Part shown: positions 16,839-25,644 of the stretch, one piece after another
Position numbering within the stretch: position 1 is the stretch's first letter
How the letters are laid out: each line of letters begins with the position of its first letter
Source of the DNA: Myxococcales bacterium
Lineage (GTDB): Bacteria > Myxococcota > UBA796 > SXON01
Assembly (NCBI GenBank): GCA_009692585.1
Contig: SHYX01000020.1
Span: 20,561-84,560 of the forward strand
DNA: 64,000 bases
Direction of reading: 5' to 3'
Program-made: the position numbers and the translations under genes
Notes under the pieces: generated by a model
Told to the model about the DNA's origin: nothing
Seen by the model: only the letters and a program-made list of their open reading frames with translations
The model's database searches: none

Positions 16839-18488
16839 ATGCCTACCTCGTTCCCCTTGTCTCCGCGCCTCGTCGCCACGCCAATCTGGGCGGCGCACGC
16901 ATTGCGCCGCGCCTTCTGGGAGCGTGGCGCCCCATTGCTCGAGGTGCGGGTCGGGCCACGCTCGCCGCTGCCGCCGCCGCACGAACTGCGCGCCCTGACC
17001 GAGGGGTCGGACATCCGGGGGGTTTGGCTCAAGGTGGAGCGACTGGTGCTGCGGGGGGGGCAGGCCGCGTTGCACGAGTCGGTGGACGCGCTGGCGGCGT
17101 GTCGCGATTCCGGACACCTGGTGCTGGCCGAGTTCGATCACGTCGGCAATGCGGAGATGTTGCTCGCCGCGGCGTGCACGCGGGCGTGGGTCCGGCCGGG
17201 TTCCCAGGTCTTCTGCGTGGGTCTCGGCACCACCATGCGCTTCTACGGTGCGCTGCTGGCGCGCTTCGGCGCCGGCTTCGACGTCGAGGCGGTGGGCGAG
17301 TTCAAGAGCTTTGGAGAGCAGTTCTCGCGTGGCTTCGCCTCGGCGCCCAACCGCGAGTCCATGCGAGCGCTGGTCGAGGACCTCAGCGAGGAGTGGGTTT
17401 CGTCGCAGGTGCGCCATCGGCCGTCGCTCAGCGCGGCGAGCGTCGTCGCCGCGGTCGCCGACGCGCCTTTGTCGGCGGCGGACGCCGTGGAGCGCGGCTT
17501 CTTTTCTGGCGCGCTCTACCCCGACCAGGTCGAGGCCGACATCGAGGCGCTGGTCGGGAAGGAGCCTCGCGTGGTGCCCTTCGCGACGTGGGCTCACGCG
17601 GCCCGCCGCGAACGCGTCTTGTCGTCCTTCGTCGCCGGCGACGTGGGTGTGCCGGTCGTCTGGCTGTCGGGCCCGGTGATGGATGGGCGTGGCGCCCCGG
17701 GGCCCGAGATGATCGCGGTCGTTCCCGTCGTCGAGGCGCTGGATCAGCTCCGCGAGGACGCCCGGGCCAGGGCGGTGGTCCTGCGCATCACCAGCCCCGG
17801 CGGCAGCGCCCCCGCCAGTGATCTCATCTGGCGGGCAGTCGAGCGGCTCGCCGCTGAAAAGCCCGTGGTGGCGAGCTTCGGTGACGTCTCCGCCTCGGGT
17901 GGTGTGTACCTCAGCGCGGCCGCGACGGCGATCTGGTGCCATCCGGCGTCGGTGACCGGCAGCATCGGGGTCATCGCCGGCAAGCCGGTGCTCCGTGGTG
18001 CGATGGCGCGTCAGGGCATCCACAGCGAAGACCTCCTGACGGGCCCCCAGGCCGACCTCTTCGCCGAGACGGCGTTCTCCCCCGCGGGGCGTGCGCATCT
18101 GCGCGCCGGGCTCGAGCTCACCTACCGTGCCTTCGTGGAGCGCGTGGCCAAGGGCCGCAAGCGCACCTACGAGGAGATCGAGCCCCACGCCCGCGGCCGG
18201 GTGTGGTCAGGGCGACGAGCCCATGCGTTGGGACTGGTGGACCACCTTGGCGGCCTCGGTGACGCCCAGCGGGGCGCGGCCGGCCTGGTGGGGGCCACCC
18301 GTTGGCGCTCGTGGGACGTCAAGCCGCTGCCGTCGGGGGGGTTCCTCCAGCGCCTGGCACGGCGCTTCGCGTTCGCCGCCGTGCCGGAGTTGGCGCTGTT
18401 GCCGGAGGTGCCGACGGCGGCGCGGCTGTTCGCCGAGCACCCCGCCCAGCCGCTGGCGCTCCTGCCGTTCGAGTTCGAGGTGGGGTGA
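16839..18488 (+). CDS. sppA: S49 signal peptide peptidase (SppA-type, two-domain)
   Basis: This 549-residue serine protease of family S49 is built of two tandem ClpP-like domains like E. coli SppA, which degrades cleaved signal peptides at the membrane. The catalytic Ser is Ser353 in GDVSASGGVYLSAAA. The general-base Lys in the N-terminal half is Lys156 in VGEFKSFGEQFSR. TGSIGVIAGKPVLRGAMARQGI is a further family hallmark. No N-terminal transmembrane anchor is visible, unlike E. coli SppA, so it may be soluble or peripheral. ATG 16839 is preferred to an upstream TTG that coincides with the -35 box. Confidence 0.88.
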   Translation: MPTSFPLSPRLVATPIWAAHALRRAFWERGAPLLEVRVGPRSPLPPPHELRALTEGSDIRGVWLKVERLVLRGGQAALHESVDALAACRDSGHLVLAEFDHVGNAEMLLAAACTRAWVRPGSQVFCVGLGTTMRFYGALLARFGAGFDVEAVGEFKSFGEQFSRGFASAPNRESMRALVEDLSEEWVSSQVRHRPSLSAASVVAAVADAPLSAADAVERGFFSGALYPDQVEADIEALVGKEPRVVPFATWAHAARRERVLSSFVAGDVGVPVVWLSGPVMDGRGAPGPEMIAVVPVVEALDQLREDARARAVVLRITSPGGSAPASDLIWRAVERLAAEKPVVASFGDVSASGGVYLSAAATAIWCHPASVTGSIGVIAGKPVLRGAMARQGIHSEDLLTGPQADLFAETAFSPAGRAHLRAGLELTYRAFVERVAKGRKRTYEEIEPHARGRVWSGRRAHALGLVDHLGGLGDAQRGAAGLVGATRWRSWDVKPLPSGGFLQRLARRFAFAAVPELALLPEVPTAARLFAEHPAQPLALLPFEFEVG

Positions 18489-18502
18489 TCCGAGGACCCC
18501 CG

Positions 18503-18916
18503 CTACTTCTTCTTCTTGCCGCTCGGCGGTGGCGGTGGCGGCGGTGCCTCGACGTGGGGCTTGACCGCCATTCCCGACGGCTCGAAGCACATCTTCACGT
18601 ACAGGGGCGCGTTGACGTGGTTGACGCCTTCGAGCTTGACGTCGATGACGGCGGTGCCGCCGACCGCCTTTGCTTCATCCATGAGCCCGTCAAAGACCTG
18701 GCTGGGGTTCTGGAAGATCGGGATGATCACGATCAGCGAGTTGCAGTACTTGGCCGAGACCCGGCTGATTGCCTCCATCCGCTCGGCGGCGACGGCTTTG
18801 GTGGAGATGTCGAGCGGCGCGGTGTCGGCGCCGGTCTCCGCGAGCGCCTTGGCGATGACCCCTTCGTGCGCGGGGACCACGGCCGCCCCGGGCGACGTGT
18901 CAAGCGCCGGGGGCAT
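18503..18916 (-). CDS. Small protein with YbjQ-like fold and Pro/Lys tail
   Basis: This 137-residue protein has a core with alternating strands and helices (AKYCNSLIVIIPIFQNP, MDEAKAVGGTAVIDVKLEG). The core resembles the heavy-metal-binding YbjQ/UPF0145 group, where an ALGANAVVGV segment is typical. This match is weak. The protein ends with a run of eight prolines and KKKK. The ATG at 18916 lies inside the 3' end of the lytic transglycosylase gene (17-bp overlap), so translation is probably coupled. Function unknown. Confidence 0.5.
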   Translation of the reverse strand: MPPALDTSPGAAVVPAHEGVIAKALAETGADTAPLDISTKAVAAERMEAISRVSAKYCNSLIVIIPIFQNPSQVFDGLMDEAKAVGGTAVIDVKLEGVNHVNAPLYVKMCFEPSGMAVKPHVEAPPPPPPPSGKKKK

Positions 18917-20909
18917 CTCCGTACACGCGCCGGTACTGCTGCAGATAGCCAAGCACCCGGCGGACGTAGCGCCGGGTTTCCGCGAACGAGATGTTCTCGG
19001 CGAATTCGTCGATCTCGGGCGGCGTGGCGTAGCCACCCAGCCAGCGGCCCACCGCGTCGGCACCACCGTTGTAGGCGGCGATCACCAGCGGCAGGTGCGG
19101 CTGCACCGCGGCACGCTCCCAGCGCCGGGACAACAGGCCCAGCTCGGTGGTGCCGAGCCGTGCGTTGACGCCGGCTCGGTACAGCTCGCTGGCGTGGAAG
19201 CCGGGGACGCGGTCCTTGGCCAGGTCCGCCGCCAGCTTGGGCATCAGCTGCATCAGCCCCCGCGCGCCCGCGGGTGACGTCACCGAAGGGTCCAGGCCGC
19301 TCTCGGCGTTCATGACGGCGTACGGGAGGAGCGCCGGCAGGCCGTACTCGGCGGCGATGGCCCCGACCGCGCCGTGATGCGGGCGCACCAGACACGCTTC
19401 CAGCGCGGCGCGGTCGGCCTTGTAGGGGCAGGCGAGCTTTTTGGCGGCGCCATAGTCCTCGGCATCGACGAGCAACCATGCCATCGCGATGGCCGTGCGC
19501 TGGTCCTTGGCGGCGTCGGCGACCGCGCCCGCCAGGAGCGGCCGCGCCCAGTCGGGCATCCCCGCCTCCACCAGCAACGTCGCGGTCGCGACGCTGGGGC
19601 GGGCCGCCACCCACGCGGCCGGAAGTTCGGGCCGCGCCGCGGGGGGAGGGGAGGGCCAGCTTCTGCCCAGGCGCATCGCGGCGTACCAGGCGTAGCCGCT
19701 GTCGGGGTACAGGCTCAGCACCTGTTCGTACCCCTTGCGGTCCCCCTGGATCCGCGCCCGCCAGTACCGGGCGGCCACAGCCAGGTCGATCTGGGGCCAG
19801 GCACCCAGCAGTTTTTCCATCTCCGAGGCGGCCTCGATGTCGCGACCGAGCCGGTGCATATCCCAGGCGCGGAACCAGCGGGCGTCCCAGGCGAACTTCC
19901 CGGCAGGTCGGGCGTCGAGGTAGGCCCCGAGCGCGGTCACGGCGCCGACCAGGTCCCCGGCGTCGTGCTTCATGTAGCCGGGCTTCCACGCGGCTTCGTC
20001 GGCTTCCTTGGACTCGGGGAAGGCCCGGCCCAGCTCGGCGTAGAGCAGCTCGGCGGCAGGATAGTCCCCGGCACGGGCGGTGGTCAGCGCGTACTGGAAC
20101 AGCGTCGCGGGCCGCTGGCGAGCCGCGGGCAGCGCGTCGTACGCAGCGCGGGAACGGGCGTAGGCCTTGGCCTGGAAGAGCGCGTCGGCGAAGAAGAGGC
20201 GTTCGGCCTCGGTGTCGAGGGGCTCGACGGCGGCGACCGCGTCCAAGAGCACCAGGGCGTCGCCGGCCTGCTTCTCGCCGAGGAGGGCCCGCGCGCGCTC
20301 CATCATCAGGGCCCGTCCCTCGGGGGTACCGCTGTCGGGCACGGCCGCGCCCATGGCCGCGAGTCGTTCGGCGGCACGCTCGGCGAACGGGTGACTCGGG
20401 GAGCGCGCCCACACCGCGCGATGGCTGTCCAGCGCCGCGTCGCGTTCGCCGCGATCCTCGGCTCCGCGAGCCAGCCAATAGCGCGCTTCCGGCGCCACCG
20501 AACGAATTTCGGTCAGGGCGCGCAGGCCGTCCCGTGCGTCGAGCGACCGGCCGGCGCTGACCAGGGCACGCCCCCGAAGCAGCTCCTCCTGCGAGCCGGG
20601 GAGCGCACAATTCTCCAGGGCTTCAGCCGCGCCGGCGGGGTTGTCCAGCGCCAGCAGCGCTTCGGCCCGCACGACATTGGCATACGGCCGGAGTTGGTGG
20701 CCCGTCACCCCGGCGGCCAACTCGGCCGCACGGGCGCTGTCGCCCAGGCGCTGCAGGCAGCGCGCCGCCGCAAGGCGTTCCACGTCCTTGTCGGGCGCGG
20801 GTAGCGCGACGACGACCCCCCGGCAGTCGCCCGTGGCCATGGCTTCGCGCCAGGGGGCGGCGGTGGCCGCCAGTGGGACCAGAAACATGAGCGAGAGGCC
20901 GATGACCAT
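18900..20909 (-). CDS. Second Slt70-like lytic transglycosylase
   Basis: This 669-residue periplasmic lytic transglycosylase has a signal peptide (about 1-18, ending ATAA). A long helical TPR-like region (about 20-500) is followed by the SLT catalytic domain at about 525-650. Catalytic Glu536 lies in VMNAESGLDPS; the GARGLMQLMP and VIAAYNGGADAV motifs follow. It has the same architecture as the protein at 3132-5336 but differs in sequence and neighbours. It lies 10 bp after a WD40-like gene and overlaps the small gene at 18503-18916, so the three probably form an operon. Confidence 0.9.
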   Translation of the reverse strand: MVIGLSLMFLVPLAATAAPWREAMATGDCRGVVVALPAPDKDVERLAAARCLQRLGDSARAAELAAGVTGHQLRPYANVVRAEALLALDNPAGAAEALENCALPGSQEELLRGRALVSAGRSLDARDGLRALTEIRSVAPEARYWLARGAEDRGERDAALDSHRAVWARSPSHPFAERAAERLAAMGAAVPDSGTPEGRALMMERARALLGEKQAGDALVLLDAVAAVEPLDTEAERLFFADALFQAKAYARSRAAYDALPAARQRPATLFQYALTTARAGDYPAAELLYAELGRAFPESKEADEAAWKPGYMKHDAGDLVGAVTALGAYLDARPAGKFAWDARWFRAWDMHRLGRDIEAASEMEKLLGAWPQIDLAVAARYWRARIQGDRKGYEQVLSLYPDSGYAWYAAMRLGRSWPSPPPAARPELPAAWVAARPSVATATLLVEAGMPDWARPLLAGAVADAAKDQRTAIAMAWLLVDAEDYGAAKKLACPYKADRAALEACLVRPHHGAVGAIAAEYGLPALLPYAVMNAESGLDPSVTSPAGARGLMQLMPKLAADLAKDRVPGFHASELYRAGVNARLGTTELGLLSRRWERAAVQPHLPLVIAAYNGGADAVGRWLGGYATPPEIDEFAENISFAETRRYVRRVLGYLQQYRRVYGDAPGA

Positions 20910-20919
20910 GGGATGCCCC

Positions 20920-22755
20920 TTACCGCCCCAGTGCGCCGCCGGCAGCCTCGCTCGCGTCGAGGATGCCTCGGCTGCCGAACGCCACCCATTGGCCCCCAGG
21001 GAGTGAGCGCAACACGCGGCGTTCGGTGCCGTTCATCTCTCGTTCCAAGAGCGCACCGCTGCGGGCGGGTTCGATGACCAGCCCCTGGTCGGCGTCGACC
21101 TCGGCGGCGGGATGCAGTCCGGTCAGCTCACCGACGACCACCTGCTTGTGGATGTCCACGAACATGATCGTCGCGCGTTGGCCGTCGGGGATGCGGACGG
21201 CGGCAAACTGACCGCCGGTGATGCCCCAGATCCGGTCGGGGGCGGTGCCGAATTGGAGGACGTCCCGCGATTCGGCCGGCGTGCCGTCGCGGGCGCTGCG
21301 GGACAGGTCGTAGTGGGCGAGGATGTTGTCCTGGTCGAGCACCAGCAGGTCCGGGCGCCGATTCACGAAGGTCAAGAGTCGGATCGGGACGTCGGCAGCG
21401 GGGCGGGGGTCGGGGACGGCGTCGCGACCGGTGCCCGGCTCGACGATCTTGATGGCGCCGCGCGGGGTGACCAGACCCAGCCAGGTGCCGCCGTGGGAAA
21501 GCGCCATCGCGGTGGGCCATTGCAGCTCCCACGCCCGGTTGTTGCCCAGGTCCCACCACCGCACGCCGCGGTGGGCGAGCTGCGCCGCCATCACGCTGCC
21601 GCCGACCGCCACGTCGGTGGCCCCCGCGGTCTCGGGCCCGGCGTCGAACACGACCCGGCCGGTGCGGAGGTCGTACAGCCGCAGGGAGCCCGTCACCGGC
21701 CGGACCAGCACGTAGCGCCCCTCGCGCTCGGCCTGCACCACGGCGACGGGAGTGCCCACGTCGATGGCGTTGCCGCGACGGTCGCCCTGCCAGACCTGGA
21801 CACGGTCGCCATGCGCGACGAGGCGCACCGCGCCGAAGCCGCCGACCGCGGTGACCGGTCCCGCGGCGGCGTCTCCGCCGCCATGGGCCAGCCCATCGTT
21901 GCCGCCGACGCGGATGCCGTCCTGACCCCACCACGCCGCTCCGGTTGTCTCCGGCGCTCCATGCCGCACGCTCTCGACGGGTTGCAGGTCGGGCATCGAG
22001 AAGACGTGCACGCTCCGGGCGCTGACCGCCCCGATCTGCACCCCGTCGGGACGCTGGACCAGACCCAGCATCCCGCTGCCGCCGCGCGCGGCGAAGCTGT
22101 TGACCAGCCGCCCGTCCACGACGCGCAGGACCGACAGCCCGGACGCCCCCGCGGCGATGACCAGGGTACCATCCAGCGAGAAGGCCGCCCGATCGGCTGG
22201 CATCTGCAGCCGGTCCATCGGGAGACCCTGGTGCGAGATGAGATCGACCAGGCGTGGTTGCCCCTGGGCATCCAGGCAGAGGACCCGCTGGCCGTGGCCG
22301 TCGAAATCGACGGTGAGCCCGCCGAAACCCTGCCACGCGACCTCCCGTTTGCCGTTGGCGATGTCCCAGATGCGCAGCAGACCGTCCACCGCGATCGTCG
22401 CGACCCGCGCACCTTCGGGCGACAGGGCCACCCCGCGCATCGCGCGCACCCGGCCACGCGCGCCATCCCGCACCTCCTGGAAGACGGGCGCGCCGCTGTC
22501 CGCCTGGTACACCCCGATGGTCCCGTCGTCGTCGCCCGCGGCGAGCAGGGTGCCGCCCCGAATCACGGACAGGGCCCCCGTGATCCCGACCCCCGGCCGG
22601 AAGACCAGGCCCGGCGCGGCTTCGCCCGCCCGCACCACCGCGATCAGGCCTGAGGCATCTGCCGTGGCGAGGACCCCGCTCCACGGATCGAAGGCGGCCG
22701 CGGTGATCGGCGCATCATGAACGTTGGGGCAGAAGCCGTCTGCCAGGGAGGACAT
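20920..22755 (-). CDS. WD40-like propeller protein, probably cytoplasmic
   Basis: This 611-residue protein is built of WD40-like repeats, for example ITAAAFDPWSGVLATADASG, VALSPEGARVATIAVDGLLRIWDI and LVRPTGSLRLYDLRTGRVVF-like units. It probably folds into one or two propellers. No signal peptide or transmembrane segment is visible, so it is likely an intracellular scaffold. The ATG at 22755 follows an AGGAG ribosome binding site. The lytic transglycosylase gene begins 10 bp downstream. The link between a cytoplasmic scaffold and a periplasmic wall enzyme is unexplained. Confidence 0.7.
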   Translation of the reverse strand: MSSLADGFCPNVHDAPITAAAFDPWSGVLATADASGLIAVVRAGEAAPGLVFRPGVGITGALSVIRGGTLLAAGDDDGTIGVYQADSGAPVFQEVRDGARGRVRAMRGVALSPEGARVATIAVDGLLRIWDIANGKREVAWQGFGGLTVDFDGHGQRVLCLDAQGQPRLVDLISHQGLPMDRLQMPADRAAFSLDGTLVIAAGASGLSVLRVVDGRLVNSFAARGGSGMLGLVQRPDGVQIGAVSARSVHVFSMPDLQPVESVRHGAPETTGAAWWGQDGIRVGGNDGLAHGGGDAAAGPVTAVGGFGAVRLVAHGDRVQVWQGDRRGNAIDVGTPVAVVQAEREGRYVLVRPVTGSLRLYDLRTGRVVFDAGPETAGATDVAVGGSVMAAQLAHRGVRWWDLGNNRAWELQWPTAMALSHGGTWLGLVTPRGAIKIVEPGTGRDAVPDPRPAADVPIRLLTFVNRRPDLLVLDQDNILAHYDLSRSARDGTPAESRDVLQFGTAPDRIWGITGGQFAAVRIPDGQRATIMFVDIHKQVVVGELTGLHPAAEVDADQGLVIEPARSGALLEREMNGTERRVLRSLPGGQWVAFGSRGILDASEAAGGALGR

Positions 22756-22780
22756 CGCCTGCTCCTAACCTAACATGCAG

Positions 22781-23521
22781 CTAACGCTTCTTGGTGGTCG
22801 CGAAGCGCGCCACGACGATGCCGACGCCGTACAGGAGCACCAACGGTCCCGCCATCAGCACCTGGGAGATGACGTCCGGAGGGGTGAGGATGCCGGCGAC
22901 GACGAAGATCCCGACGAGGCTGTAGCGGAAGGCCCTGAGCATGTCGAGGTGATCGATGGCCCCCATGCGCGCCAGGAACCAGACCACGATCGGCAGCTGG
23001 AACGACACGCCGAACGCCGCCATCAGCGTCGTGGCGAAGCTGAGGTAGCTCTGGATGGAGAGGACCGCCTGGACATCGTCCCCGTTCATCTCCAAGAACA
23101 CCGGAAAGCCGAAGTAGAACACCACGTAGTAGGCGAACGCGCCGCCGCCGATGAACAGGGCGGTGCTGGTGCTGACCAGCGGCAACACCCACCGGCGCTC
23201 GGTGTCGTAGAGCCCCGGCGCGACAAAGCGCCAGATCTGCCAGAAGATGATCGGCGAGCTGATGACCAGCGCTGTGAACCCCGCGACGTGCATCTGGACG
23301 AAGAAGCCCTCCATGGCCTGGGTCACGGCGAGCGTGCCCTTGCCGGTGACATCGAGGGCGCGGTTCATCGGGCGGGCCAGCCACGCGAAGATCTGGTTCG
23401 CGAAGGTGAAGGACAGGATGAACGTCACCCCCAACGCGGCGATGCACACGATGAGTCGGGACCGCAGCTCCCGCAGGTGCTCGAGGATCGGCATCCGGAA
23501 CTCGTCGGGCACCGGGCTCAT
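22781..23521 (-). CDS. tatC: Twin-arginine translocase subunit TatC
   Basis: This 246-residue polytopic protein recognises twin-arginine signal peptides and forms the core of the Tat export machinery. It has six predicted membrane helices and the family motifs HLRELRSRLI near the N-terminus, PIIFWQIWRFVAPGLY in the first part, and FGVSFQLPIVVWFLARMG in the second. GILTPPDVISQ before the last helices is also typical. The ATG overlaps the tatB stop by 4 bp. tatA is not adjacent. Confidence 0.95.
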   Translation of the reverse strand: MSPVPDEFRMPILEHLRELRSRLIVCIAALGVTFILSFTFANQIFAWLARPMNRALDVTGKGTLAVTQAMEGFFVQMHVAGFTALVISSPIIFWQIWRFVAPGLYDTERRWVLPLVSTSTALFIGGGAFAYYVVFYFGFPVFLEMNGDDVQAVLSIQSYLSFATTLMAAFGVSFQLPIVVWFLARMGAIDHLDMLRAFRYSLVGIFVVAGILTPPDVISQVLMAGPLVLLYGVGIVVARFATTKKR

Positions 23522-23952
23522 GCGTCCCCGTCGTCGGGCGGGGGGGCGGCATGCGCCTTCAGTCGGGCCACCGCATCGACCGGCACGGGGCGCTCAGGCG
23601 CCTCCGCCTCTGGAACCTCGGCCGTGGCGGGCTCTTCGCCGGCAGCATCGGTGGCGTTGGCGGTGCGCTCAGCCCTGTCGCGTTCCTCTCGGCGTCGGCT
23701 CTCAATCTCCTTCCGGCGGGACTCGAGCTCCTCCCGGCGGCGATCGGACTCGTGCCGCGCGACCTCGGCGTTGAACGTACGTCGAAGGTCGTCGCTCATA
23801 CGACGGAACTTCCCGTAGTAGCGCCCCGCCACCGACATCAGCTCCGGGATGCGGTCCGGGCCAACAAAGACCAGAATCAACACCGCGATGACGAGCAGCT
23901 CACCGATGCTCAGGTCGAACAGAGGGACTCCTCGCGGGGCGGTGGCTAACAC
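23518..23952 (-). CDS. tatB: Twin-arginine translocase subunit TatB
   Basis: This 144-residue single-span protein pairs with TatC to bind Tat substrates. The N-terminal helix reads LFDLSIGELLVIAVLILVF, followed by VGPDRIPELM and an amphipathic helix, then a long charged coiled-coil-like tail (RREELESRRKEIE). The open reading frame begins at GTG 23952. However, the family normally starts MFDxG, and a CGAGGAG ribosome binding site sits just before a CTG codon for Leu11, so a non-standard CTG start is possible. It overlaps tatC by 4 bp. Confidence 0.88.
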   Translation of the reverse strand: MLATAPRGVPLFDLSIGELLVIAVLILVFVGPDRIPELMSVAGRYYGKFRRMSDDLRRTFNAEVARHESDRRREELESRRKEIESRRREERDRAERTANATDAAGEEPATAEVPEAEAPERPVPVDAVARLKAHAAPPPDDGDA

Positions 23953-24021
23953 GTCCCGGGGAGGCCACCTCCGCCGAGTTTTGCGTTACGTGGCCCTTTC
24001 CTCGGCCGATGTGGGTTCCCG

Positions 24022-24861
24022 ATGTGCAGGCTTTTCGGTTTCCGCTCGGCGGTGCTCTCCCGTGCGCATCGGTCGCTGGTCACCGCCCAGAACGCGCTGG
24101 CCGATCAGGCCCGGGAGCATCCCCACGGGTGGGGCATCGGCTACTTCCAATCGGGCGAGGCCTATGTCTTGAAGTCGGAGGGCCCGGCGGCCGACTCGAC
24201 CAGCTTCCGCCGAGCGGCCGACCGCCTCGCCTCCAACGCGCTGGTGGCGCACGTTCGCCGGGCCACCGTGGGCGAGGTGGGGCCGCTCAACACCCACCCC
24301 TTTCGACATGGGCGCTGGCTCTTCGCCCACAACGGGACCATCCACGGGTTCGCCCAACTCGAAGCCGCCCTCCGGCGGGGGACGCCGGATCCGATCTGGC
24401 AGGAGCGGCTCGGTGACACCGACAGCGAAGCCTTCTTCGCGCTGTTGTTGGGCGCCTTCCAGGCCCGCGGCGTCGACATCAGCGGCCATGAACCTGCCAA
24501 CGTCGCGACCGTGACCGAGGCGGTCCGGGCGGTGATCGCCTCGGTCACCGGCTGGGCCGAAGCGGGGGGGCACGAGGCGCCCGTGCTCAACTTCGTGCTC
24601 ACCAACGGGCGCGAATTCTATGCCCAGCGCTGGCATCGTGAGCTGTACTTCTCGACGCAGAAGCTCTTTTGCGGCGATTCGGCCACCTGCGCCGAGCGCG
24701 ATAAACCCTGCCTCCTTGCGGTGCGGCCGCCCGGTCGGGTGAACCACCTGCTCATCGCCAGCGAGCGCATCGGGGACGAAGACCAGTGGGAGGAGGTGCG
24801 AGAGCACGAGTTGCTGGCGGTGGACGGCGACTTTCATTTCCATCGGGCGCTCGTCGCTTAG
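24022..24861 (+). CDS. Class II glutamine amidotransferase (YafJ-type)
   Basis: This 279-residue protein is an N-terminal-nucleophile glutaminase. Cys2 of MCRLFGFRS would become the catalytic residue after Met removal. Substrate-binding motifs are HPHGWGIGYF, ALVAHVRRATVG, NTHPF and FAHNGTIHGF, all as in YafJ/EgtC-like proteins. There is no fused synthase domain, so its partner or acceptor is unknown. Related proteins can hydrolyse gamma-glutamyl amide bonds. It is a single gene, facing away from the tat genes. Confidence 0.85.
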   Translation: MCRLFGFRSAVLSRAHRSLVTAQNALADQAREHPHGWGIGYFQSGEAYVLKSEGPAADSTSFRRAADRLASNALVAHVRRATVGEVGPLNTHPFRHGRWLFAHNGTIHGFAQLEAALRRGTPDPIWQERLGDTDSEAFFALLLGAFQARGVDISGHEPANVATVTEAVRAVIASVTGWAEAGGHEAPVLNFVLTNGREFYAQRWHRELYFSTQKLFCGDSATCAERDKPCLLAVRPPGRVNHLLIASERIGDEDQWEEVREHELLAVDGDFHFHRALVA

Positions 24862-24888
24862 CCGCGCTTCAATCAGGATCAGGCGGTA

Positions 24889-25644
24889 TCAGGGCAGCAC
24901 GACGTGCAGCACCACCCCCGTGCTCCCCAGCGCTGCGAGGCCGATCGAGCCGAATCCCAGCGCCTGCTGGGTGGTCCACGCCTCGTCGAGGGCGGTCGTG
25001 GTCTCGGCGCCGGACATCACCTCGGACTGGGCGGCAGCGGCGACGCCCACCCCCACTGCCCCCGCCAGGAGCGCCCCTCCGGCGACCAGCCAGCCGGGGC
25101 CCTTGCGCGGCCGCACCTCGGCGTTGGGGTCCGGCAGCGGCGTGAGCGGGACCTCGACCGCGGACTCCTCGCCAGGCGCCATCACCACGACGCGGGCCCA
25201 CCGGACGTCCGGAGCCTGGAGGGCGTGGGGTCCAGATGCCAGCGTGGCGGGAAAGCTGCCGATAGGCACGCCGTCGACCTCCAAGGGACGGTTGGCGCTG
25301 AGCCGGGACGGCAGACCGTTTCTGGCGCGGGCCCATGCCTCGCGAACGGCGCTGCCGAGGCGATCGTCGAACCACGTGGCGTCCGCCGCGAGCGCCGCCG
25401 CGTAGAAGGGCTCGGCGGCGGGGAGGTCCCCGGAAAGCTGCAGTGCCGCGCCCCGAAGCAGCCACAACCGGGCGAGCTCGGCCCTGGTCGCGCGGCGGCA
25501 GGCGAGCACCGTCTCGACCTCAGCCAGGGCGGCCGTGCTGTCGCCGCCGTCGATGAGCACACTGGTGGCGGACTCGAGCGTGGCGCCCATCGTTGGACAG
25601 GCCGCCTGTGCCTGGACCCACAGCAGCATCATTCCCAGACCCAT
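24889..25644 (-). CDS. Exported protein with TPR-like region and two C-terminal membrane helices
   Basis: This 251-residue protein has a signal peptide (MMLLWVQAQAA). An N-terminal helical repeat region (STAALAEVETVLACRRATRAEL in parts, AAEPFYAAALAADATWF) resembles one or two TPR units. A PEGA-like small beta domain (LEVDGVPIGSFPATLASGPHAL) follows, then two hydrophobic helices near the C-terminus. The ATG at 25644 is chosen because an AGGGAG site lies 5 nt upstream. An ATGA-overlapping start at 25632 is also possible. It overlaps the end of the kinase gene, so it is probably in the kinase operon and may act in the same pathway. Confidence 0.6.
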   Translation of the reverse strand: MGLGMMLLWVQAQAACPTMGATLESATSVLIDGGDSTAALAEVETVLACRRATRAELARLWLLRGAALQLSGDLPAAEPFYAAALAADATWFDDRLGSAVREAWARARNGLPSRLSANRPLEVDGVPIGSFPATLASGPHALQAPDVRWARVVVMAPGEESAVEVPLTPLPDPNAEVRPRKGPGWLVAGGALLAGAVGVGVAAAAQSEVMSGAETTTALDEAWTTQQALGFGSIGLAALGSTGVVLHVVLP

